Positions 8,882-17,860 of a stretch of 40,747 nt of DNA are shown one piece after another. The position numbers were made by a program, and so were the translations under genes. How positions within the stretch are numbered: the first letter of the stretch is position 1; every line of letters begins with the position of its first letter. The notes beneath the pieces are model-generated. The model ran no database searches and had not been told where the DNA came from. It saw only the letters and a program-made list of their open reading frames with translations. This DNA comes from Acidovorax sp. (lineage in GTDB: Bacteria; Pseudomonadota; Gammaproteobacteria; Burkholderiales; Burkholderiaceae_C). The stretch covers positions 1 to 40,747 of the forward strand of contig NZ_JADHVT010000030.1 of assembly GCF_016783915.1 (NCBI RefSeq), read 5' to 3'.

Positions 8882-10144
8882 ATGCAACGTCGTTATTCCC
8901 TCAAGGCCCTCGCGGCCGTCGCTACGCTCGCTGGCCTGTCTGCGCTGCCAGCCCACGCCCAGGACACGATCAAGGTCGGCATCCTGCACAGCCTGTCGGG
9001 CACCATGGCCATCTCCGAGACCGTGCTGAAAGACACCGTGCTCATGGCGATCGACGAGATCAACGCCAAGGGCGGCGTGCTGGGCAAGAAGCTCGAACCC
9101 GTGGTGGTGGACCCGGCCTCCAACTGGCCCCTGTTTGCTGAAAAAACCAAGCAGCTGCTCGGCCAGGACAAGGTCTCGGTCATCTTCGGCTGCTGGACCT
9201 CGGTGTCGCGCAAGTCGGTGCTGCCAGTGGTGGAAGAAATGAACGGCCTGCTCTTCTACCCCGTGCAGTACGAAGGTGAAGAGCTGTCCAAGAACGTGTT
9301 CTACACCGGCGCCGCGCCCAACCAGCAGGCCATCCCCGCAGTGGACTACCTGATGAGCAAGGACGGCGGCAGCGCCAAGCGCTGGGTGCTCCTGGGCACC
9401 GACTACGTCTACCCCCGCACCACGAACAAGATCCTGCGCGCCTACCTCAAGTCCAAGGGCGTGAAGGATTCGGACATCGACGAGAAGTACACCCCCTTCG
9501 GCCACTCTGACTACCAGACTATCGTGGCCGACATCAAGAAGTTCAGCCAGGGCGGCAAGACGGCCGTGGTCTCCACCATCAACGGTGACTCCAACGTGCC
9601 CTTTTACAAGGAACTGGGCAACGCCGGCCTGAAGGCCAAGGACGTGCCCGTGGTCGCCTTCTCGGTGGGCGAGGAAGAGCTGCGCGGTGTGGACACCAAG
9701 CCGCTGGTGGGCCACCTGGCTGCCTGGAACTACTTCCAGTCCATCAAGAGCCCGGCCAACACCGAGTTCATCAAGAAGTGGAGCGACTACGCCAAGGCCA
9801 AGAACATTGCCGGCCACAAGGACAAGCCGCTCACCAACGACCCGATGGAAGCCACCTACATCGGCATCAACATGTGGAAGCAAGCGGTTGAAAAGGCCAA
9901 GAGCACGGACGTCGACAAGGTGATCACCGCCATGGCTGGTCAGACCTTCAAGGCACCCAGCGGCATCGTGAGCAAGATGGATGAGAAAAACCACCATCTG
10001 CACAAGAGCGTGTTCATCGGCGAGATCAAGGCCGATGGCCAGTTCAACGTGGTGTGGAAGACCCCCGGCCCCGTGAAGGCCAAGCCATGGAGCCCGTACA
10101 TCGAAGGCAACGACAAGAAGAAGGACGAGCCTGAAAAGAAGTGA
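8882..10144 (+). CDS. urtA: Urea ABC transporter, substrate-binding protein
   Basis: This periplasmic binding protein (420 residues) captures urea for the UrtABCDE importer. A Sec signal peptide (MQRRYSLKALAAVATLAGLSALPAHAQ, cut after AHA) is followed by the mature start DTIKVGILHSLSGTMAISE, characteristic of UrtA. Further family blocks are DPASNWPLFAEK, IFGCWTSVSRKSVLPV and NGLLFYPVQYEGEE. The C-terminus is Lys/Glu-rich (KKKDEPEKK). GGAG lies 8 bases before the ATG. It is the first gene of urtABCDE. In many proteobacteria this operon is NtrC-controlled, but I could not find a clear site here. Confidence 0.97.
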   Translation: MQRRYSLKALAAVATLAGLSALPAHAQDTIKVGILHSLSGTMAISETVLKDTVLMAIDEINAKGGVLGKKLEPVVVDPASNWPLFAEKTKQLLGQDKVSVIFGCWTSVSRKSVLPVVEEMNGLLFYPVQYEGEELSKNVFYTGAAPNQQAIPAVDYLMSKDGGSAKRWVLLGTDYVYPRTTNKILRAYLKSKGVKDSDIDEKYTPFGHSDYQTIVADIKKFSQGGKTAVVSTINGDSNVPFYKELGNAGLKAKDVPVVAFSVGEEELRGVDTKPLVGHLAAWNYFQSIKSPANTEFIKKWSDYAKAKNIAGHKDKPLTNDPMEATYIGINMWKQAVEKAKSTDVDKVITAMAGQTFKAPSGIVSKMDEKNHHLHKSVFIGEIKADGQFNVVWKTPGPVKAKPWSPYIEGNDKKKDEPEKK

Positions 10145-10145
10145 T

Positions 10146-10250
10146 CTCCCCCTGAGCGGCTATGCCGCTTCCCCCTCTCTCACGCTGCGCGTGGGAGGGA
10201 GACGCCCCCATCACGGCGGGGCGGCCCTTGCGCGGGGGCGCTGGCATGGG
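10146..10250 (+). repeat. Interspersed repeat, family 2, copy 1 (urtA-urtB spacer)
   Basis: The urtA-urtB gap is filled by a GC-rich element: CCCCCTGAG, a hairpin (AGCGGCTATGCCGCT), CTTCCCCC, a second hairpin (CTCACGC...GCGTGGGAG), then GGGGCGGCCCTTGC. The same order of blocks occurs in reverse complement at 26738-26810. Inside a transcript the two hairpins could act as a processing or partial termination site between urtA and urtB. The element is of a kind I recall as common in Comamonadaceae. Confidence 0.65.
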
Positions 10251-10299
10251 CTGCGCTCACCGCAGAGGCTGGTCGTTTCTTTCACCCACTGGCCCTTCC

Positions 10300-11880
10300 A
10301 TGCTTTTCTCTTTTTTCTCCCGTCTGATCGCCTGCGTTGTGTTGTGTGCAACTGCGCAGGCGTACGCACTTACCGCCGAGCAGGCTCTGGCCATGGCCGC
10401 TGGTGAAACCGACGACCGTGTGGCCGCCGTGCAGCAGGCCGTGGTGGAGCCCAGCGAACGCACCGCCGCTTTTTTGCAGGCGCTGGCCGACGACGCGGTG
10501 AAGGTGGCTGACGGCAAGGCGCTGATCGTGCGCGATGACAAGGGCATCGACCCTGTCACCGGTGCTGAGGTCCCTGTGCCCGCTGATGCAGAAGACATCA
10601 TCAACAACAACCGCATGCGCGGTGAGATCGACACGGCCCTGGCGGGCCTGGCGCTGTTTGGCAAGGATGAATCCCAGCGCATGGCCGCCGCCAAGGCCCT
10701 GACCAAGGAACCTGACGCGGGCCGCCTGCCCCTGCTAGACAAGGCACTGGCGCAGGAGACCAACGACAAGATCAAGACCCAGCTGGAGCTGGCGCGCGCC
10801 GCCACGCTGCTGGGCAGTGACGACGCTGCACAGCGCATCGCTGCGGCACAGGCACTGTCGCTCAGCGCCACACCCGATACGCGGCTGCTGCTCAACGAAC
10901 GCGTCACGGTCGAAGAAGACGCCAAGGTCAAGGCCGCACTGCAGGCCGCACTGCGCGCGATGGAAGGCCAGCTCGCCTGGGGCGAGCGCCTGGGCGCTGC
11001 GTTCTCGGGCATCAGCCTGGGCTCCATCCTGCTGCTCGTCGCCTTGGGCCTGGCCATCACCTACGGCCTCATGGGCGTGATCAACATGGCCCACGGCGAG
11101 CTGATGATGATCGGCGCCTACGCCACCTATGTGGTGCAGGGCATCTTCCAGAAGTATTTTCCGGGTGCGTTCGACTGGTATCTGGTCGCCGCGCTGCCCC
11201 TGGCCTTTGGCGCCTCGGCCGCCGTGGGCGCGGTGCTGGAGCGCGGCGTGCTGCGCTTTCTGTACGGCCGCCCGCTGGAGACGCTGCTGGCCACCTGGGG
11301 CATCAGCCTGGTGCTGATGCAACTGGTGCGCACGATTTTTGGCGCGCAGAACGTGGGTGTGGAAAACCCCGCGTGGATGAGCGGTGGCGTGCAGGTGCTC
11401 TCCAACCTCACGCTGCCCTACAACCGCCTCGTCATCATCGGCTTTGCCATCGCCGTGCTGCTGGGCATGGGTTACCTGATCGGCCGCACGCGCCTGGGCC
11501 TGTTCGTGCGTGGTGTGACGCAGAACCGCCCCATTGCCTCGTGCATGGGCGTGAACACTGCGCGCATCGACACCATGGCCTTTGCGCTGGGCTCGGGCAT
11601 TGCGGGCCTGGCGGGCTGCGCACTGAGCCAGGTGGGCAACGTGGGGCCGGACCTGGGCCAGAGCTACATCGTGGATGCCTTCATGGTGGTGGTGCTGGGC
11701 GGCGTGGGCCAGCTGGCGGGCACGGTGTATGCCGCGCTGGGCCTGGGCATCCTGAACAAGTTCCTCGAAGGCTGGGCGGGCGCGGTGCTGGCCAAGATTG
11801 CGGTGCTGGTGTTCATCATCATCTTCATCCAGAAGCGGCCCCAGGGCATCTTCGCGGTCAAAGGGCGTACGGCCGACTGA
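10300..11880 (+). CDS. urtB: Urea ABC transporter, permease UrtB
   Basis: This inner-membrane permease (526 residues) forms the urea channel with UrtC. A signal peptide (MLFSFFSRLIACVVLCATAQAYA) leads into a periplasmic helical domain of about 200 residues, which is usual for proteobacterial UrtB. It has regular Ala/Leu repeats (AAAKALTKEPDAGRL, AAAQALSLS). The LivH-type membrane domain follows from about residue 235 (SLGSILLLVALGLAITYGLMGVINMAHGE). The ATPase-contact loop is around RTRLGLFVRGVTQNRPIASCMGV. The start at 10300 is chosen because it opens the signal peptide; the open frame upstream is the repeat. Confidence 0.96.
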   Translation: MLFSFFSRLIACVVLCATAQAYALTAEQALAMAAGETDDRVAAVQQAVVEPSERTAAFLQALADDAVKVADGKALIVRDDKGIDPVTGAEVPVPADAEDIINNNRMRGEIDTALAGLALFGKDESQRMAAAKALTKEPDAGRLPLLDKALAQETNDKIKTQLELARAATLLGSDDAAQRIAAAQALSLSATPDTRLLLNERVTVEEDAKVKAALQAALRAMEGQLAWGERLGAAFSGISLGSILLLVALGLAITYGLMGVINMAHGELMMIGAYATYVVQGIFQKYFPGAFDWYLVAALPLAFGASAAVGAVLERGVLRFLYGRPLETLLATWGISLVLMQLVRTIFGAQNVGVENPAWMSGGVQVLSNLTLPYNRLVIIGFAIAVLLGMGYLIGRTRLGLFVRGVTQNRPIASCMGVNTARIDTMAFALGSGIAGLAGCALSQVGNVGPDLGQSYIVDAFMVVVLGGVGQLAGTVYAALGLGILNKFLEGWAGAVLAKIAVLVFIIIFIQKRPQGIFAVKGRTAD

Positions 11881-11900
11881 AGCACCAGAGACGACTGATC

Positions 11901-13040
11901 ATGACTACGCCAACCTCTCCCAACATCCAACTGCCCGCACCGGCGCCGCTGCTCACGCGCGGTGGCTGGTCGGCCTTCATCGTGGCGCTCATCGTGGTGT
12001 GCGCCGTGGCACCCGTGCTCAACCTCTGGGTGCCCGCAGGCAGCATGTTCCACCTGTCGGACTACGCCGTGGCGCTGCTCGGCAAGATCATGTGCTACGC
12101 CATCTGTGCACTGGCCATGGACCTGATCTGGGGCTACACCGGCATCCTGAGCCTGGGCCACGGCCTGTTCTTTGCGCTGGGCGGCTACGTGATGGGCATG
12201 TACCTCATGCGCCAGATCGGCCGCGACGGCAACTACAAGAGCGACCTGCCGGACTTCATGGTGTTCCTCGACTGGAAGGAGCTGCCCTGGCACTGGGCGC
12301 TGTCCGACAGCTTCATCGCCACGCTGATCCTCATCGTGGCCGTGCCTGGCGTGATCGCGTTTGTGTTCGGCTACTTCGCCTTCCGCTCGCGCATCAAGGG
12401 TGTGTACTTCTCCATCATCACGCAGGCCATGACGTATGCGGCCATGCTGCTGTTCTTCCGCAACGAAACCGGCTTTGGCGGCAACAACGGCTTTACCGAC
12501 TTCAAGCGCATCCTGGGCACGCCCATCGCCACGCAGAACATGCGCATGACGCTGTTTGTGCTGACGGGGTTGTCGCTGCTGGGCTTCTTCCTGCTGGCGC
12601 GCTGGCTGGTGCGCAGCAAGTTTGGCCGCGTGCTGCAGGCGGTGCGCGATGCCGAGAGCCGCGTCATGTTCTCGGGCTATTCGCCGCTGCCCTACAAGCT
12701 CACCATCTGGACCATCAGCGCCATGATGTGCGGCGTGGCGGGGGCGTTGTATGTGCCCCAGGTCGGCATCATCAACCCCGGCGAGATGAGCGCCGCCAAC
12801 TCCATCGAGATCGCCGTGTGGGCGGCCGTGGGCGGGCGCGCCACACTCATCGGACCCATCGTGGGGGCGTTCATCGTCAACGGTGCCAAGAGCTGGCTCA
12901 CGGTGACGGCGCCGGAGTTCTGGCTGTACTTTCTGGGCGCGCTGTTCATTGCGGTCACGCTGTTCCTGCCCGACGGTGTGGTGGGGCTGGTCAAGAAGCT
13001 CAAGGCAAAAATGACAACAACGAAGGGAGCCGCGCAATGA
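11901..13040 (+). CDS. urtC: Urea ABC transporter, permease UrtC
   Basis: This is the second permease subunit (379 residues), LivM-type. The first helix is at about 21-41. The family block IWGYTGILSLGHGLFFALGGYVMGMYLMR is followed by a long periplasmic loop (RDGNYKSDLPDFMVFLDWKELPWHW) that is typical of UrtC. The cytoplasmic coupling region is ARWLVRSKFGRVLQAVRDAE. The C-terminus is basic. It starts 20 bases after urtB. Its TGA overlaps the urtD start (ATGA at 13037-13040), which implies translational coupling. Confidence 0.96.
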   Translation: MTTPTSPNIQLPAPAPLLTRGGWSAFIVALIVVCAVAPVLNLWVPAGSMFHLSDYAVALLGKIMCYAICALAMDLIWGYTGILSLGHGLFFALGGYVMGMYLMRQIGRDGNYKSDLPDFMVFLDWKELPWHWALSDSFIATLILIVAVPGVIAFVFGYFAFRSRIKGVYFSIITQAMTYAAMLLFFRNETGFGGNNGFTDFKRILGTPIATQNMRMTLFVLTGLSLLGFFLLARWLVRSKFGRVLQAVRDAESRVMFSGYSPLPYKLTIWTISAMMCGVAGALYVPQVGIINPGEMSAANSIEIAVWAAVGGRATLIGPIVGAFIVNGAKSWLTVTAPEFWLYFLGALFIAVTLFLPDGVVGLVKKLKAKMTTTKGAAQ

Positions 13041-13912
13041 CGCCCGATCTGATGGAAGAAGGCGCGCGGCGGCTGCAGAAGACGCTGGCGCCCGTCGCAC
13101 TGGGCCAGACCGAGTCGGGTGGCCGCGCGGCAGGCTTCTCGCGCATTGCCACGCCGGGCGAAGTGGACGTGACCCACGGCCGCATCCTGTACCTGGAAGA
13201 CGTGCATGTCAGCTTTGACGGCTTCAAGGCCATCAACGGCCTGAGCCTCGATATCGCCCCCGGCGAGCTGCGCTGCATCATTGGCCCTAACGGCGCGGGC
13301 AAGACCACGATGATGGACATCATCACCGGCAAGACCCGGCCCGACAAAGGCACGGTGTTCTTTGGCTCCACCATCGACCTGCTGCGCCACAACGAGCCCG
13401 AGATCGCCAGCCTGGGTATCGGCCGCAAGTTCCAGAAGCCCACGGTGTTCGAGCAGCTCAGCGTGTTCGAGAACCTGGAGCTGGCGCTCAAGACCCACAA
13501 GGGCGTGAAGTCCAGCATGTTCTTCAAGCTCGACTCCGCACAGTCGGACCGCCTGGCCGAGATCCTGCACACCATTCACCTGGCCGACAGCGTCACGCGC
13601 CAGTCGGGCAACCTCAGCCACGGGCAAAAGCAGTGGCTGGAGATTGGCATGCTGCTGATGCAGGACCCGAAGCTGCTGCTGCTGGACGAACCCGTGGCCG
13701 GCATGACGGATGAAGAAACCGCCCGCACTGCGGAGCTGTTCCTCACGCTCAAGGGCAAACATTCGCTCATGGTGGTGGAGCACGACATGGGCTTCATCCG
13801 CACCATCTCAGAGAAGGTGACGGTGCTGTGCGATGGCTCGGTGCTGGCCGAAGGCACGCTCGACCAGGTACAGACCGATGAGCGCGTGATTGAGGTGTAC
13901 CTCGGCCGGTGA
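13037..13912 (+). CDS. urtD: Urea ABC transporter, ATPase UrtD
   Basis: This cytoplasmic ATPase has 291 residues. Walker A is GPNGAGKTT (83-91), the signature is NLSHGQKQWLEIG, Walker B is LLLLDEP and the switch His is in VVEHDM. It is LivG-like. The N-terminus is about 45 residues longer than a minimal LivG domain (MTPDLMEEGARRLQK...), but the ATGA overlap with urtC supports this start. The variant signature LSHGQ is the usual one in UrtD. A 76-base gap that is nearly all repeat separates it from urtE. Confidence 0.96.
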   Translation: MTPDLMEEGARRLQKTLAPVALGQTESGGRAAGFSRIATPGEVDVTHGRILYLEDVHVSFDGFKAINGLSLDIAPGELRCIIGPNGAGKTTMMDIITGKTRPDKGTVFFGSTIDLLRHNEPEIASLGIGRKFQKPTVFEQLSVFENLELALKTHKGVKSSMFFKLDSAQSDRLAEILHTIHLADSVTRQSGNLSHGQKQWLEIGMLLMQDPKLLLLDEPVAGMTDEETARTAELFLTLKGKHSLMVVEHDMGFIRTISEKVTVLCDGSVLAEGTLDQVQTDERVIEVYLGR

Positions 13913-13974
13913 AAGTATTCACTATCAAAAATATAGCTGCCGGCGCATATTGAACTAGCGCTAGCGGCCCAAAA
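13913..13974 (-). repeat. Interspersed palindromic repeat, family 1, copy D, inside the urt operon
   Basis: The repeat occupies almost the whole urtD-urtE spacer. Read on the plus strand it gives CACTATCAAAAATATAG, GGCGCATATTGAA, CTAGCGCTAG, GGCCC. The reverse complement matches copy C at 8588-8645. CTAGCGCTAG is a perfect 10-base palindrome. Confidence 0.85.
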
Positions 13975-13988
13975 CATCCCAAGTCACC

Positions 13989-14681
13989 ATGCTCACCGTC
14001 CAGAACATCAACCAGTACTACGGCGGCTCCCACATCCTGCGTGACGTGAGCCTCACCGCCACCCCGGGCAAGGTCACCGTGCTGCTCGGCCGCAACGGCG
14101 TGGGCAAGACGACGCTGCTCAAAAGCCTCATGGGGCTGGTGCCCATCAAGAGCGGCAGCATCAGCTTCGACGGCAAACCCATCGACAAGGCCACGCCCTA
14201 CGACCGCGCGCGCGCAGGCATCGGCTTTGTGCCGCAAGGCCGCGAAATCTTCGGCCGCCTGACCGTGGAAGAAAACCTGCGCATGGGCCTGGCCTACAAA
14301 AGCGGCTCCACCCCTGTGCCCCCGCATCTGTACGAGCTGTTCCCCGTGCTCAAGCAAATGCTCAAGCGCCGGGGCGGTGACCTGTCAGGTGGTCAACAGC
14401 AGCAACTGGCCATTGCGCGTGCGCTGGCCCCCGGCCCGCGTTTGCTCATCCTGGACGAGCCCACCGAAGGCATCCAGCCCAGCATCATCAAGGACATCGG
14501 CCGCGTGATCCGCATGCTGGCCGACCAGGGTGAGATGGCCATCCTGCTGTGCGAGCAGTACTACGACTTCGCGCAGGAACTGGCCGATGAGTACCTGGTG
14601 ATGGAGCGGGGCGAGGTCATCGCCCGCGGGCCAGGTAGCGAGATGGAAGCCAAGGGCATTCGCAACCTGGTGGCCATCTGA
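13989..14681 (+). CDS. urtE: Urea ABC transporter, ATPase UrtE
   Basis: The second ATPase (230 residues) is LivF-like. Walker A is GRNGVGKTT (34-42), a UrtE hallmark. The Q-loop is FVPQGREIF, the signature LSGGQQQQLAIARAL and Walker B LLILDEP, followed by TEGIQPSIIKDIG. The switch region is LLCEQYYDFA, with Gln in place of the usual switch His in this alignment, as is common in LivF/UrtE. It is the last gene of the urea uptake operon. No urease gene follows it; its stop is 4 bases from the convergent PAP2 gene. Confidence 0.96.
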   Translation: MLTVQNINQYYGGSHILRDVSLTATPGKVTVLLGRNGVGKTTLLKSLMGLVPIKSGSISFDGKPIDKATPYDRARAGIGFVPQGREIFGRLTVEENLRMGLAYKSGSTPVPPHLYELFPVLKQMLKRRGGDLSGGQQQQLAIARALAPGPRLLILDEPTEGIQPSIIKDIGRVIRMLADQGEMAILLCEQYYDFAQELADEYLVMERGEVIARGPGSEMEAKGIRNLVAI

Positions 14682-14685
14682 CGTC

Positions 14686-15543
14686 TCACGGCCGTTGCAT
14701 CACGGCGCCGAGGGCAGGGCGCCGCCAGCGCGACACGCTCTCCATGATGAGTACGGTGCACACCATCCACGTGCCGCCCAGCAGCCAGCCTGCCAGCACA
14801 TCGCTGGCGTAGTGCACCTGCAGCACCACACGGCTCCAGCCGGTGGTGAAGATGAGCGCACCGGCCAGCACCACCGCAGGCAGGTGCCAGGTGCGGGGCA
14901 ACAGCCGCGTGGCCAGGTAGGCCAGCATGGCATAGGCCACCATCGATGCGCTGCTGTGCCCGCTGGGAAAACTGTAGCCGCTGGCCTCTGCAATGCCGTG
15001 CGTGTGCTCGGGTCGCACGCGCTCGAACAGATTCTTCAGCACCTTGGTCAACGCGCCGTTGCCTGCCATGGCCACCAGCCATCCGGTGGCCAGCAGGCGG
15101 TGATGGCGCAGCCACAGCGCGGCCGCCACGCCCAGCGTCAGCACCGTCAGCACCCAGGTGTCTCCCAGGTGGGTGAGGGTGGCAAACCACTGCAGCACGG
15201 TGGCCGATGCCTGTGCTTGCAGGCCTGCGGCCAGCGCGTCGTCCAGTGCGCCCCAGGTGCCTGGGGCGCGCCCGCTTTCGGCCAGCTCTGCCAGCGCGGC
15301 ACCTGCCAGAGCCAGCGTGCAGGCTGATACGGCCATGGCGGCCACCAGCACCCAGCGCGCCTGTGCCGGAAACACGCGGCCCAGCGGTGCGCCTGCGTGC
15401 TGCCGCAGGCTGCGCAAGCCGGTCAATCCAGCGCTACCCAGCAGGGCAAACGCCAGCAAGCCAGCCATCCACCAGCCCAGGGGGTGTTGCGCCAGCAGGG
15501 CGCCGATGTCGGTGGCGGCCAAAACGCTGGAGGTCGTGGTCAT
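14686..15543 (-). CDS. PAP2-family phosphatase (lipid phosphate phosphatase)
   Basis: This 285-residue membrane phosphatase has all three PAP2 motifs in order: KNLFERVRPE (K-x6-RP type), FPSGHSSAS with the catalytic His, and SRVVLQVHYASDVLAG with the nucleophile His and its Asp partner. About six hydrophobic segments surround them. It likely dephosphorylates phosphatidate, undecaprenyl-diphosphate or related lipids on the outer face of the inner membrane. The start at 15543 (MTTTSS) is preferred to one 30 bases upstream. It is divergent from a lipid-kinase-like gene that is followed by a phosphoesterase, so a common lipid-phosphate role is plausible but inferred. Confidence 0.9.
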   Translation of the reverse strand: MTTTSSVLAATDIGALLAQHPLGWWMAGLLAFALLGSAGLTGLRSLRQHAGAPLGRVFPAQARWVLVAAMAVSACTLALAGAALAELAESGRAPGTWGALDDALAAGLQAQASATVLQWFATLTHLGDTWVLTVLTLGVAAALWLRHHRLLATGWLVAMAGNGALTKVLKNLFERVRPEHTHGIAEASGYSFPSGHSSASMVAYAMLAYLATRLLPRTWHLPAVVLAGALIFTTGWSRVVLQVHYASDVLAGWLLGGTWMVCTVLIMESVSRWRRPALGAVMQRP

Positions 15544-15854
15544 GGAGATAGTGGGTCCTTTCTGTTGATGCACCCGCAGGGCGTCTGCCCATGGAGAGAA
15601 GCCGTGGGTTGTACCGAAGTTCCCAGCATCCCGTTGCGTGATGGGTGTATTGCATCGTCGCTGCAGCTGTCGGCGCAGGCTGACAGAGGGTAGGCGTGGC
15701 TACCGGCTGCGCGCGGGTCGGCCGCTTGTCATCATGGAGTGCCCTGTCATCCGTGCTGGCGCGCGTGGCGTGGTGTGGGCCTGCGGGTTCGCCCGGCGCC
15801 TGCGATTTGTCCAGTGCGCTGTGGGGTTGCTCTTGTTTGTTGCAGAGTTTTTGA
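15544..15854. other. Divergent intergenic region, PAP2 / lipid kinase
   Basis: This region of 311 bases has no recognisable gene, repeat or strong promoter motif. Short reading frames cross it in several directions, but none has a start signal or resembles a protein I know. It should hold promoters for both flanking genes. Confidence 0.5.
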
Positions 15855-16943
15855 ATGACACCTTCGGAATACACCCTACCTCCCCAGCCCCGTGGCCCTA
15901 TCCATCTGGTGGTGCCACGGCGGCCAGGTGCCGACCTGGACCTGCTGCGCGCCAAGCTCGAAGGTGTGCCTGCCCTGCAGGCGCATGACGTGGTGTGGCA
16001 CGTGCCTGACCGGCGCGCCGACATCGTGCAGCTGGCCGAGCAAGCCGCCCAGGCCGCGCAGGACGATGGTGGACTGGTGGTGGCCGCCGGGGGCGACGGC
16101 ACCATCAACGCCGTAGCGTCGGCGGCGCGGCGCGCCGGGGTGCCTCTGGGGGTGGTGCCCATGGGCACGTTCAACTATTTCAGCCGCGAGCACGGCCTGG
16201 CGCTGGACCCCGAGACCGCCGTGCAAGAGCTGCTGCAGGCGCTGGATGCGGGCGACCTGCGGCCGGTGCAGGTGGGGTTTGTGAACCGCCGCATGTTTGT
16301 GGTCAACGCCAGCGTGGGCGTGTACCCCAAGATGCTGGCCGACCGCGAGATGGCATCGCGCCGCTTTGGCCGCAAGCGCTGGGTGGCCATAGCGGCGGCG
16401 GTGTGGAGCCTGTTTCGTCCCGCATCGGGCCGCCGCTGGCGCGTGGTGATGAAGACCCACCAGGGCGCCGAGGCGCAGCAGGAGGAGCATCTGGTCACCA
16501 CCCTGTTTGTGGGCAATAACCCCTTGCAGCTGGACCGCATGGGCCTGCCGCAGGCGCAGAAGGTGGCCGACGGCGGGCACTTGGCCGTGGTGATGCTCAA
16601 GCCCCAGGGCCGCTGGGCCATTGCCCGCACCGTGTGGAACGCGGCCACAGGCCAGTTGCACAAAGACAATGCGGTGGTCAGCATGGCGTGTTCCGAGCTG
16701 ACCGTGGCACCCGCCAGCTGGAGGCCCCCGCAGGTCAAGGTGGCGTTTGACGGCGAGCGGGAATGGATGGCACCACCCCTGCATTTCCGCATCAGTGGGC
16801 GGCCGCTGTGGCTGGTGGCGCCCAGCCCCCTGGCGCGGGATGGCGCACCGCAGACCCAGCCCACTGCTGATGATCAGTACGCCGCAATCCCGCCCGAGTC
16901 GCCTGAGCCCGGCCCCGCCGCACCCGGCTTGCTGCCTGCATGA
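15855..16943 (+). CDS. Diacylglycerol/lipid kinase family protein (DAGK catalytic domain)
   Basis: This 362-residue cytoplasmic kinase is of the YegS/DgkB/LCB5 type, which phosphorylates diacylglycerol or related lipids with ATP. The nucleotide-binding motif GGDGT is at 79-83 (AAGGDGTINAVAS), followed by GVVPMGTFNYFSRE, where most members have GT.ND.A. The second domain is the usual beta sandwich (VVNASVGVYPKM through VKVAFDGEREW). The C-terminal ~35 residues are Pro-rich and disordered. The motif has Asn-Tyr rather than Asn-Asp in GTFNYF, so the substrate may differ from classical DgkB. A metallophosphoesterase follows by 55 bases on the same strand and PAP2 diverges from it. Confidence 0.88.
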   Translation: MTPSEYTLPPQPRGPIHLVVPRRPGADLDLLRAKLEGVPALQAHDVVWHVPDRRADIVQLAEQAAQAAQDDGGLVVAAGGDGTINAVASAARRAGVPLGVVPMGTFNYFSREHGLALDPETAVQELLQALDAGDLRPVQVGFVNRRMFVVNASVGVYPKMLADREMASRRFGRKRWVAIAAAVWSLFRPASGRRWRVVMKTHQGAEAQQEEHLVTTLFVGNNPLQLDRMGLPQAQKVADGGHLAVVMLKPQGRWAIARTVWNAATGQLHKDNAVVSMACSELTVAPASWRPPQVKVAFDGEREWMAPPLHFRISGRPLWLVAPSPLARDGAPQTQPTADDQYAAIPPESPEPGPAAPGLLPA

Positions 16944-16998
16944 CGCGGCAACCATTGCGTTCGCCATTGCGTCCACCCGCTGCCTTTGACCACCTGCC

Positions 16999-17787
16999 AT
17001 GACTGTTCTGATGCACCTGTCGGACCTGCACTTCGGCGCGCACGACCCGGTGGTATGCGCCGCTGTCCAGCGGCTGGCGCAGCGCCTGGGGGTAGCGATG
17101 GTGGTGGTATCGGGCGACCTCACGCAGCGCGCCACCGCGCAGCAGTTTGAACAGGCCTCACGGTTTGTGCGGGGCCTGCATGCGCGCAGCAATCTGGTGC
17201 TGGCGGGCAACCACGACCTGCCCCTGTTCGCGTGGTGGATGCGCTGGGGCCGGTCGTACGAGCGGTTCTCCGAACAGTTCGGCATGGACCAAGAGCCCGT
17301 ACGGCAGATGGGTGCGTTCTACGTGGTGGGCGTGAACACCACGCGCGCCTGGCGGCACGAGCGCGGCAGCCTGTCGTCTGCCCAGATCGAGCATGTGGCG
17401 CTGCTGCTGGCGCGTGCACCCCCGGGTGCATGGCGCATTGTGGCCAGCCACCACCCCCTGGTGGCGCGCGACGCCGAGGACCGCGACCACCGACCCCACC
17501 GCGCAGACGAGGCCGTGGAGCGCTGGCGCATTGCCGGTGCGCAAATGCTGCTGTCCGGCCATGTTCACCAGCCGCGCCTGTTGCAGCCGGTACCGGGGCT
17601 GTGGGCCAGCAGTGCGGGCACGGCGGTGTCGCACCGCCTGCGGCACGGCAGCCCCAACAGCCTGGTGGTGCTCAGCACCGAGGCATCGGGCGCTGCGCCA
17701 GACGGTCAGGCAAGGGTGGCAGCCCGCTGGGACTATGACGGCGCGGTGGGAGAGTTTGTGTGTGTGGACCGGGTGACTGCCAGGTGA
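16999..17787 (+). CDS. Calcineurin-like metallophosphoesterase
   Basis: This protein of 262 residues has the full set of metal-binding motifs in order: D-L-H (LSDLHFG, residues 9-11), GD (VVSGDLTQR), GNHD (LAGNHDLP), H (ASHHPL) and GHVH (LLSGHVHQPR). It is a cytoplasmic phosphodiesterase of the class that includes CpdA-like cyclic-nucleotide and UDP-diacylglucosamine enzymes. Its position behind a lipid kinase suggests a lipid or cyclic-nucleotide substrate. The next gene is a nucleotide cyclase, so hydrolysis of its product is also a fair guess. Neither is shown by sequence. Confidence 0.88.
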   Translation: MTVLMHLSDLHFGAHDPVVCAAVQRLAQRLGVAMVVVSGDLTQRATAQQFEQASRFVRGLHARSNLVLAGNHDLPLFAWWMRWGRSYERFSEQFGMDQEPVRQMGAFYVVGVNTTRAWRHERGSLSSAQIEHVALLLARAPPGAWRIVASHHPLVARDAEDRDHRPHRADEAVERWRIAGAQMLLSGHVHQPRLLQPVPGLWASSAGTAVSHRLRHGSPNSLVVLSTEASGAAPDGQARVAARWDYDGAVGEFVCVDRVTAR

Positions 17788-17799
17788 CGGTGGAAAACC

Positions 17800-17860
17800 A
17801 TCAATTGCTATTTGATTGATAGCGGTTAGCGCATGTGGTTCTAGCGCTTGGAGCTAAAAA
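17800..17860 (-). repeat. Interspersed palindromic repeat, family 1, copy E
   Basis: About 61 bases lie between the phosphoesterase and the cyclase. The left half is an AT-rich hairpin (GCTAT at 17807-17811 with ATAGC at 17819-17823). The right half holds GCGCATG and TCTAGCGCTTGGAGC. The reverse complement aligns with copies A and C. The copy may lie at the 3' end of the phosphoesterase transcript. Confidence 0.8.
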
